Shown: piece after piece, positions 53,951 to 64,000 of the stretch
Layout of the letters: every line of letters begins with the position of its first letter
Position numbering within the stretch: position 1 is the first letter of the stretch
NCBI GenBank assembly: GCA_018881555.1
Contig: JACAXG010000079.1
Location: forward strand, 1,080,409-1,144,408
Reading direction: 5' to 3'
Length of the DNA stretch: 64,000 nt
DNA from: Amblyornis subalaris
Lineage: Eukaryota > Chordata > Aves > Passeriformes > Ptilonorhynchidae
Translations under genes and position numbers: made by a program
The notes under the pieces: model-generated
Databases searched by the model: none
The model's input: the letters and a program-made list of their open reading frames with translations, nothing else
Told to the model about the DNA's origin: nothing

Positions 53951-55767
53951 GGGTCATGTTTGCAGGGTTTTTTCACACTACAGACTGGTTATTTGNTTGG
54001 TGGTTATTTGACTGTGATTGAAAAAAGCTGGAGGCACTATACCAGCTGAGATCCTAACCTAACAAACTGATGTTATTTTTATATCCAAGGATGATTTTAT
54101 TTCNTTTCTCCTTACAAGATCTTTATTTCTTAAAGCATGTGGAGTACTATTGCTGCTCAACTCATAGATCTTTTATAAACTGAGCCACTGGAAGTCCAGT
54201 GGAAAATCCTTAAAAAAAAATTACTAGGCAAATTTCATTTTGCCTTAGCAAATCAAATGCTTCATGATGGATTTCCTGGGGAGGTTGTTCACTCCAGCTT
54301 GATCAAACTGCACATTCTTTTTCAGAAGTAATTTATACTCTACTTAAAATTCATATATTGAATAAATGCTAAGAGAAAAAAGCTCTATGTCTAAAATACC
54401 ATTCTCAGCAGAGATGAAGTACTCCTATTTAAATGTTTTGTGTTATTTTTTATTTTTAAACCAGTAATGGCCATTGCACATTTAGCTTTTGCCTCATAAA
54501 TTCGGGAATATTCAGTGAATTCATTCCTTTTCTTTTTTTTTTCTTTGACTTAAGTGAGATTAATCATAAGGACTAACAGTGTGTGAAACTCAGAATCAAG
54601 TTCCGTTCAAAACTGCGACTTCACTGGGACTGAAGCAACAAATAGTCTTGTCCCTCACATAAAAGTGAAATTCAAACTACACGAGTGGTTATTTGGTTTC
54701 ATAGCTGTTTCTAGTACACAAAATCCTGTCAGGAGGTAAGCAGTAATGATTTGTAATTTTTATGGCAACTTTAGAAACTAATGCCATTCCATTTTGGTTG
54801 CATTTTATCAGATTGTGGTAGCTAAACTGGTCATGTTTGTTACATTTTGACAGTGTAGCTTCAGAAGACTACTTTAAACTAAAGAGTGCGTCTGGCTTTG
54901 TACTGCTCCTGCCATGTGCCCTGTACCTGACATGCACTTAGCAAATAAATAAAACTAGACTGGCTTCCAGAATAAAAAAAAATGGTACTTCCTTTTGAAG
55001 GGAATGGTACAACACTTTTTAAAAAATGCTCTGAATAACTCAATCCAGAGACAACGATTCAATCACAAGTCCAACTACACGTGGCATCTAGTGCACTGAA
55101 ATAAGTATTNTGCATGTCTCCTCAGGGGTAGAAGTTGTGGGCTGAGAAACTGAGGGGAAAAATCACCATGATCATTGACTTTCGTTAATGAAAGAAAGTA
55201 TGCAAGTCTTCACTTACCATACATTCAATTGTATTATATTTAATACTCACATAGATGTTCTCTTTGCACTAGCAGAAAGATATGATTCAGAAACTAAAGC
55301 AGTTGGTATATTCTATTTTTTATGTAAGCAAACGACAATCACCTTCAGATGCATTTGTATCTTTTCTCTTTTATCCTTGCTGGGTTTTTTCTTTAGTATT
55401 ATTAACAAATATTCCTAAAGAGAGGTGTTAGTGCTCAGAGACTCTTGTCACATTTTGTTGTAAACATTCTCCTGCAACTTAAGTTAATAGCGAAATTGTT
55501 CTACATTTCATTGAATGTAGATATTTAGAGGTTCTTTTAAGGATTACGACGATGTCAGTGTATTCCATGGAAGTTATTAAAAGTGTACTATCATTCCAAA
55601 AGCTTTGTATCAGTGAATATTTTATAGATGTCACAGGGATCTATGAAGCTCTTTATTTAATGATAGGAGGAAAAAAGGCCCAGAATTGCATATATTCATG
55701 ATTATAGAAATAAATTTTGTGCAAAAGAGTTACTTTCATAACCTCTTACAGTTTAATTAAATGAGAT

Positions 55768-55780
55768 CCCCCCCCCCCCC
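55768..55780 (+). repeat. Poly-C run (13 C)
   Basis: Thirteen consecutive cytosines within otherwise AT-rich intron; length may be unreliable. Confidence 0.9.
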
Positions 55781-56485
55781 TTTTGTTACTCAAATCTCCA
55801 TTAAAACCTCTATACCTGCAACACTATGAGTGTAATGACAAATGTCCATTTTGTGTATACAGAAGTATTCTCTAACAGTCTGGTTCTTAATCCAAGCTTT
55901 TTCATTCTCATTGAAACTCATGAATACAAAATAACATGAAAATCAACTACAGAAGGGCTGGAAGGCAGATAAAATAAATCAGTAAAATTGAGTGCCAACA
56001 ATTTAATCAGTGTAATGTGTAGATAATACAGTGGAGAAAGATTAAAACTAAACAACACTTTGTGCTAGTTTTTCTTAGTAAACACATTTTCTTTCCCTTT
56101 CTTCTCACAGTCACCCTTTTATAGGCAGTCACTTCTCAGTATTGTTCTCTTCAGACAGCTGTTACTATTTCTGTTGTTAATGCCTACTGTGGCTTTTGAG
56201 CAGATCTGAAACAAAGCAGAGACATGGCTACTCTTGCCTTTCCATCTATTTTTGTCTCTTTCCAGTGTTTGGCATAATGTAAATATCACTCACTCTGTAC
56301 TTCTAAAAATACCATTATACAGCTTTATAAAAGTGTGATCAATATTGCTGAAGCTACATGAACTTCAGGGGGAAAAAAAAAAGAACAAAAAAATTTAGCT
56401 ATTTATGACGCAAGATAGAATGAGACTTGTTCAGGTAAGGTTGTTTTTGTCCTCTTTTAATTTCAAAATTTTGGCATCAAATTCC

Positions 56486-56548
56486 AATTTGATCAATATT
56501 CCAATCAAATATTCCAATCAAATATTCCAATCAAATATTGATCAAATT
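56486..56548 (+). repeat. 13-bp tandem repeat x3 bracketed by a 15-bp perfect inverted repeat
   Basis: AATTTGATCAATATT (56486-56500) and its exact reverse complement AATATTGATCAAATT (56534-56548) enclose three copies of ATTCCAATCAAAT (56498-56536, overlapping the arms slightly). A hairpin with 15-bp stem and ~33-nt loop is possible. Confidence 0.9.
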
Positions 56549-57439
56549 TCCAATACCTGCCTTTCCTCATGATTTACCCATTTGAAGTACCCCTTCTTTG
56601 GAGCAGGAATTGTCAGCATCTGTATGTGTAGTTAAACCTTATAATATTTAAAAAGTAAAACAAAACTCTTTAAGGAATTTAGCTAAGACCACTATAATTA
56701 GCAATCCTGCTTGAAATTTTTACTTTCTCAAGACCCATAGACTTTAATTTTCCGTGTTAGCAATCCCCCAGAAAGCTGTGTTTGTTTATCTATTTTAATG
56801 TTGCCATGGCTTGCAAATATAAATTTCTCTTCTTCACACTCTTAGTTTGTTTCTGGGGATGCAGGAAATGAGTGTAATGTTTCTAAATCTTGTAGACAGA
56901 GATTGACACAGTCTCTGTGGTTTTGCTCCCCCCAAAACATATGGAGTAGCAGATAGTGATATTCTTCGGCTTCAAAATAACCCTGTAATTCTTTAGGGTA
57001 GAAGGGACGAACTTCTCTGGAATGTTTGTTATTCAGGTATTTGAAGATTATTGGAATCTTTGAAGTTATACTTCATAACCTGCTAAGTTTATATCTTCAT
57101 ATGACTTTTAGCTATCTAGTAGTCCAGCCTCCAGTCATAACAACACTCACGTTTTTATTCCTCTCTTTCAGTCTTTACTTTTTCCACCTGTAGCTGAACT
57201 AGTTTGGTGTCTAAATTGGTGGAATTATGCCCCTAAATAATTGCATCTGTGATCACATTTAATTACAGGAAGCAGAATGCACTCGTAGTAGAGGAGATTA
57301 GGTTAAATGCTGTCTGTCTAATCAGATCCCCAGCGACTGTCTCCTGGCAGTGCTTCCTTCCTAAATCCCATTTCTTGGGATGCCATGAATAAAAGCTGCA
57401 TGGCCTGTGCAAGTCCATGTCTTCAGAAGATGGTTTTGC

Positions 57440-57860
57440 TTTTCTGATTTGGGGGGGTGTGACATGGACTTAGGAGCAAGGCTGGACATTGGTCACCCTT
57501 GCCGAAAGCACGCGTGGGGCTCACGGTGCTTTTGGGTGGGCTTGGCAAGGTGGCTGGCAAGGCCACGGGGAGCTAGAGGGGGGAGCTGGAGAGCGTCCAT
57601 GGTGCTGCCTTGGGGTCTGCCGGCCGACAGGGGGACAGCTGGAATGGGTCCTGGGTGGTTGGGGAAACCCAGTGGGTCTGTCAGGGCCAGTACAGCCCTG
57701 GGGGTGTCCTCTGGGGGCCTGGCACTGTGGGGGCCATGTCTGCACTTCATGAATATCAGCAAATTAGCCAAGAGCTGTGTCCTGCAAGGCTCTGCCTTGC
57801 CAGGCACCATAATCACAGGTCTACTTCAGCGCTTCAGAATGCCAGAGCAATGAGTCAGGG
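57440..57860. other. G-rich patch in intron 1
   Basis: About 400 bp with many GGG/GGGG runs on the plus strand (for example near 57449, 57577 and 57714) inside AT-rich intron. A 148-codon plus frame here shows no recognisable domain. Boundaries are abrupt, hinting at an insertion or a degenerate GC-rich minisatellite, but no terminal repeats were found. Confidence 0.4.
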
Positions 57861-60800
57861 TGGGGTATTCCACAATTTAAAAAACTTGTTATAGCACAAA
57901 ATACATGAGAAATAACTCTCTGAGTTATTTTTATGCAGGAAAACCAAAGGGTTCTTGGTCAAAGGCACCAGTAAGACAAGAGTTGCATCTAACTAATATT
58001 TATGCAGTGGTATAGCATACTTGCTTGTGTTTCTGCAACCATGCTGCTGAAGCAGCTTAAATTCAATAGTAACCTCAAATTTAATGTGTTTAATTTATAT
58101 ATTCTTTACATTTGGCTGCAAAGTATGGAGGGACAAAAGCAGCTGTGCTAAGCAATTGGTAACCTGGACTAAAAAAGCATTGAAAAAAAATTACTGGCTT
58201 TTTAGACTATGGCAGAATGTTTCATTTATAATTAATATTAATGATGTATGCAAGATTTTTTATATTGTCACATATGATGTGTAAAAGGTATGAAGGAACC
58301 TGGGGGGGTTGCTTAGCTGCATTTTCTGAACANGGTAAAAAGATTCTGAACTTTGAGAAGGTATACTGTGTTTTTTAAAAAATATTTTAATACATGATTT
58401 TGGAATCAGGATTATCCTCTGTCATTATAGTGAGGCTACTAGCAAAAATAGTTATCCTTTTTAATGAACCATATAATGAATCACATTTGAGAATAATACA
58501 AGTCTAAAATTGACCTCCAGATCAATGCTTTCCATCTTGAATGTATTTTCAGAAAATCCAGTCAAATTCAGTGAAAATTTCCATCTGCACCTTGAGTACC
58601 AGGCAAGCAGCAGGGATAGACAAATTTGAATTTAGACTGCTGGTTTGGAAAATTTAGTTTTTCTTATCACCTCTGTGAGTGGCAGTAAACCGCACTTGCT
58701 TCTTTCCTTCCTTATCCTGTGGTTATAGCGGAGGTTTAGCAATCCAGAAATTGACATTTTACCAAAGTTCACCTTGATTTCCAGCAGTGGTTAGCTCTCA
58801 TTCATTAATGTGCTCAATTAAGTCAGTTTATAACAGTGAAAGCAATACTAGGAAAAGCTATTTACTCTATTATCAAGCAGTCACATAGCAAGATTATTGC
58901 AAGTTGCTAGATAATTACTGCTGGTTCAGAGCATGTTGCCATAATTTCTGTTCGAAAAGGTATACGGTGTTAGACTGTGGATCAGGAAATTAAAGACTGT
59001 TAAATGTTACATGTNGTAGGTACATAACACTCAGCTTTCAAGCACAATTGCTTCATGATAAAGTTTTTTATAGGACTTTCTGGCCCAAATTCAAAACTAT
59101 ACAATGTTAAATAGGGCACAGTTAAGAAAGTATCTGAAAAAAATAATCAAACTGCATATTGGATGGCACTGTGGTTGTTGATCACATGTTGCTTGAAGAA
59201 AGAACTCTCACAAATTTAGCAAATCACCACTGTTTAAACCTCTACTAATTTTTATTGTCATTCTTTAGGGAGATTCTGGTGCTATCTCTCACAAAGGTGA
59301 CAGACTGCCTTGGATTTCTTTGGGTTTCTCTCCATTTAGACTGTTTTAATCAGTGTTGAGTTCCTTTATCGTGAAATATTTTTTTGCTGCTGTTTTTCAA
59401 CCTCTGTATTTTTCCCCTAGCATAGCTTGAATCAATTTACGTAGCAACTGCAAAAATACTGAAGAGGATTATTTTGGTAGCCTGGAAAACTTAAAAAAAT
59501 AATAATAAAGCAAATATGAAAATACAAAGTTACTTTTTAGTAATACATTGCTGATTGGATGCATAGCATAAATACAAAATAGTTAATTATTAGGATATTT
59601 CAACAATTTGAATTTTTTCCTTCTTGAAATTTTAATGTGAGAATAGAACATGCGGCACTACTAACTAGGATTATACACAAAAACTGTTGGCTGTTCCTCT
59701 TGCTTTTCCCACATTGCTGAAAAGTTTGCTGAAGTGATGTATCTGGAGGTTCTTTGTGCTGTTAAAAATTCTCTTATGACAACAAACTAAAACAGAAGTA
59801 TTGCTTGCATTGATTGACACATAATAGATAAATATGCATATGTGGTCATAGAGAAGCAGCATAATGAAAAGGTCTTAAGAAAGTTCTTGTGTCAGTTGTA
59901 GGTTGTCAAAACGCTTTCAATATCAATGAAATTGTGTCAGTTATGCCTACTAATATGTTTTCTTCTCTAAAGTTATCTCCTGGGCAGGGAATATGTTGTT
60001 AAGGTACAGTATATTCCCACCACTGTTTATGGTGATGGAGGGATTGGGCAGATTGGTGCTGATGTCCTTGTTACAAGCTTACCTATATCCACTTAGAGAA
60101 CGTTTGGATGTCTCTATGGTGTCAGCAAGTCTATGCCTCTATGTCCACATTAAATATGAATTAAAACTTATGTGACATGGTATTTAAAAAACCCTGTGGC
60201 TTGGCTGTATTTTGCTTGGTGGAGGTGGCTTCCCTAGAGAGGGGAAGAAGGGATCCTGAGGAACAGCAGCCACACGGTTTCAGTATGTCCCTTCTCCTCC
60301 TCCTGGGTTGGTGTGGTGACGTATAAGCGGTGGATTGTGGAGCTTGGTCCCTCAGTGATTTTCATGGGCAGCCTCATTATTTCAGGATTTCTTTCAGGTT
60401 CATCTTCAGACTTTAATTGGTCTCTTAACTTTGCTTATGTCTGCATCATGAGCTACAAACTTTTCATGACAACCTTGAGGACCAGATAATTGCTTTATAC
60501 TTTTACAGTTAAAGTCTGAAAGTCATGTATGATCATGCGAATCAGTGTCTAATGTGCTGTGTTTCACTATCTTTTCAGTGCCCTCTTTCCACTCATATTT
60601 GCAGACTAACATTGGAACTATGATAGTAATGTAGCAATACAGTGTTCACAAATATTTCTTAAATTTAATATATCAATCCTAAATCTATGCATCACATGTA
60701 ATGTATAAATTTATCTATCTATATTTAANAGTCTAAATATTTAAAGAAAAGACATTAGCTAGATTGTGACATCCTGGGTCGATATTGTAACTGAGTCATA

Positions 60801-63800
60801 TTCTGGGGGCTTGGGAAACCTATAACTAAGTTTTTTTGTGGAAAGTATTTTTCCTTATAATGTTAGCAACAGGCTTTGAATAATTGGCACAATACCTTAT
60901 TTCTTTTTACAACCTGCATGAAACAGAAGGTTGTACCGGTATAGTTCAGAATCACGTTAGCATATCATATGTAATTGTTGTTAATTTTACATTTTACGNA
61001 AGTTAAACAAATACCTCCTTGAGCCGTGGTGAGTATTAGCATATATATAATGTTGCAATTGTTTGTTTTGCAGCATGAGTTGCTATACAAAAGAATTCCT
61101 AAATTATTTTATACAAACTTATGTTGTGTGAACTTTCAGTCATTGATAGNGCTTGTATTCTAAAGAGGGTTTTGTTGTGATAAGGATGATAGAGAATATC
61201 TGCANCAGCCAAACAGTATATAACACTGTCTAGCTACAGTTCTGGAAAGAAGTAGATAATGGTGTTACTTGAGTGCTTAAAATTCTTGATCATCACAGTG
61301 GTAATAAAGTGATTACAACAAGTTGTAGAAATATTAATTAATATAAAAGGTGTTTATAATCACCGGTCTTTATGAAAGCTCTGCAACTTTTGTAAAATTA
61401 TCCCATCTATGCTCCACTGGCTCATGTCATGTGTACTTAACTTCATCTGTACAAAGCTGGTCTAAGCAAAACAGGTCAAATCCTTTGCATATTCATTGAA
61501 CAATTGTAGGTAGTTTCAAAGGACACAAAACAAAGGAAATCGGGCCTGCATGGAGAGTAATGTTCTTGAAAGGCAAGAGAAAATCTTCAGCTAGTACACA
61601 AAGTGGCAAAATTCAAAAATTTCTCATTTTGTGGTCCTACATATTGTTACGTTGCAATGCTTTCCATATAACATGATTTAGAGAATCAAGTCTTGAAACT
61701 GTAAATTTGCAATAAAATATGTAGTAATTAAGAAAAAGGTCTTTTCTACCGAGAGATTCCCACCATTAAATACTGTAGAATTTTAGTTTCACAGAGTTAC
61801 ACCAAATGAGGCTACTGGGACTAAGGGCTCTGCTGAGCTTGTCTCACATGACAGTCCATCTAATGGAATCCATTGCAGCCTATCAAGTCAGGGATTTTCC
61901 TTAAAAGGGAGGGCTTGTGTGCTTTTTCATAAAGTGAAATGATGAATGTTATGAATATCATGTGTGGGTATTCAAAATTGATAGAAGCCAAGAGAATTTC
62001 ATCTGCCTTTTTGTAAATACTCTTTATCTTTTTTTTCCCCTTTCTGTTTTTTCTCTTTCTTTGTTATATTGATTTTCCACACTAGATGGCAGTGCCTTAG
62101 CACTAGTGCATGACAGGGGAATTGATTTAATTTTTCTAGGTGGGGAGAAATCCTTCTGTTTCATGTTTCCTTCTACATAGCTTAAATAATTGCAGATAGG
62201 AGACTGGATTTTGATGAGCCACATATGGATGGGCAAAGAAAGATGGAAATTGTTTCCCCTTTTTCTTTGTACAAATGGAAGTCTAGTCAAGCTGATCAAA
62301 CCAGGCTTGCATTGGCTGGATGTGAGATGAACTGGGGCTGTCTTTCAGTGCTGTCCCCAAGGAATTGCATTCATAGAAACTTGAAGAGAAAAGCTGTATT
62401 GAGTTAGAGCTGAGAGTGCAGCCAGACTCTGAGCAGATTGCCTCACAGTTTTGAGCCATATGTTGTCTATACTGAGAAGTCAGTGAGAGAAAACACAGCT
62501 TCCTTCTCTTTCCAAGAAAACCAACTGCTGGAGAGGCGGTGGTGGAGAGCTGAGACATGCTGGGGTGCACCTAGATATTGCTGGTTTAGTGCTGGAATAG
62601 AGCTGGGTCACACACATCCACCCATGAGCTAGGATGCAGTCCTGGATTGCACGTTAGTTGAAAGACTGGAAGTTTCTAACTTGAAGTATTTTGACTGAAA
62701 AGTCTGTGGAATGAGGACTGAGGGGAGACCATGATTTGAAACAAAGGGGCTCTGAAAGTGTAAATGTGGCAGTAACGAGAGCTAAAAGCTGGAAACTTAC
62801 AGTTGGAGTTCAATTTGAAATTAGGATAAAATGTTCAAAATTTATGGATGAGGTCCTTGAAAACAGAGGATTATTAAGGCAAGCAGGTGTCTCTATTGTT
62901 CATATTTTCAACCTTCTTGAAAGAAAACCTCTCTCTAATCCTGGGAAAGGAGGAGACAGGATTTTGAAAAACTATAAATACCAATAGATTCTGCAGTGAA
63001 GATAAAAGAAATAGACATATCATTATCAGGAGAAATTAAATACCTTAAAATACAAGTAATAGATGGAAAAAAAAGAAAAAAGAGACCTGACATAGGAATG
63101 ATTGACTGTATGAGAAATCTCTGAAAGAGAGAAAGTGTAAAAGTGCCTGAAAAAAAGAAAACACATGAGGAAGTCACGAGTTGTCAAAGACTTTTTCTCT
63201 TTGTAAAATTCCTCAAGAGTCTTCTCATTGTATGGTTTGCTCAAAAATAAGATAGTTTCGAGTTTCAGTCCAACTTATACTTCACAAAGGTAAATTTAAC
63301 GCAATACCTTCATCTTTTTCATTGGAGTTAAACATTTAAGAATCTGGAAAGCTCTTGCCTGAGGCTGGGAAACATACTGCCATGAGTACATTTTCTTAAA
63401 GAAAATTTAACTTAACTTGGTGTCTCCTGAGACCCCACTGCATGCAGCTTCTGCCTTATTTATTCAGTTTTATTTTTTGCCACATCCCTACTGAATGAGC
63501 TGGATAAAACCAAATTGAAATACGGGAAAACAAATTTTCTCTCANTTTTTTACTGTATCTGCCATAGTAGCTGAAATTTCATTAATACTTCCGGAAGGAA
63601 GGCAGGCCAAATAAATGTTTATCTGTCTTCTACTGCAGCATTCACAGAAACTGAATATTTTTTTCAAAATATGCTGCTGTTATTTGCTGTAATTTTTTGC
63701 ATGTCACAGAAAGTGATAGTCCTGCCTATAATTTATTACATAACTCTGCCAGAGGAGAAGATGCAGATGGCTTACTATAAAAATGCAATGCAAATTATAT

Positions 63801-64000
63801 TTGATAGTACTTCTTAGTTTATTCCTTATTAGTTAGGGGAAGCAACAATTGGTGCTAAGTTGGAATTTGTCAGGAATTTGGTGCTAGAAAATGAGCCTCA
63901 GTCTTGGGACAGTTATGTGGGAGGTAGAAGTTGCCAGTTCTTTAAATCAGAGAGAACAAATGATTGAATATAGACTTCCCACCTCTGAGATGAGTTTTCT

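Noticed and set aside
57407..57853. 148-codon plus-strand frame as a gene
   Set aside because: Composition-driven frame in a G-rich patch; Trp/Gly/Arg-rich without any known motif.
63026..63244. Lysine-rich frame at the right end that at first resembled LINE-1 ORF text
   Set aside because: Only a few residues are similar, and the plus strand there shows no LINE structure.

Overview
The window looks like a piece of a bird genome: AT-rich, mostly non-coding DNA with CR1 (chicken repeat 1) LINE fragments, two solo retroviral LTRs and one strongly recognisable vertebrate coding exon. Species cannot be fixed from the sequence; an avian host is well supported by CR1, a passerine or other neoavian is only a guess. 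Isolated N bases and one 237-base N run show a draft assembly.

The only gene I can support is KCTD8, on the plus strand. Its first coding exon (46396-47239) lies in a CpG island of about 1.9 kb and encodes 281 residues: the BTB/T1 domain and the H1 domain. It ends at a consensus GTAAGT donor in phase 1. Everything from 47240 to the right edge is the start of a long first intron; exon 2 (the C-terminal H2 region) is not in the window. KCTD8 is an auxiliary subunit of GABA-B receptors.

Positions 1-46 kb are an intergenic, gene-poor upstream flank. Its main structure is at 11.45-18.0 kb: a ~600-bp segment is present twice in direct orientation (11451-14159 and 17400-18001). The left copy carries two retroviral solo LTRs (11630-12731 and 12868-13857) that are missing from the right copy, so the right copy is a natural empty-site control. 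Between the copies is a ~2.9 kb strongly strand-biased polypurine minisatellite with a 42-bp period, interrupted by a different ~21-bp repeat and by the assembly gap. At 37.3-38.3 kb lies a degraded CR1 whose 5' half is inverted against its 3' half, as expected from twin priming. An older CR1 fragment sits near 19.1-19.4 kb and possible relics at 6.8-7.0 and 8.0-8.2 kb.

The rest is AT-rich sequence with microsatellites and small palindromes. Two GC-rich patches in intron 1 (about 53.5-53.95 and 57.4-57.85 kb) stand out in composition, but no gene is supported there. No RNA genes, CRISPR arrays or prokaryotic-type operons are visible. I did not find a clearly new molecular system; the most unusual object is the duplicated-segment/LTR/minisatellite complex.
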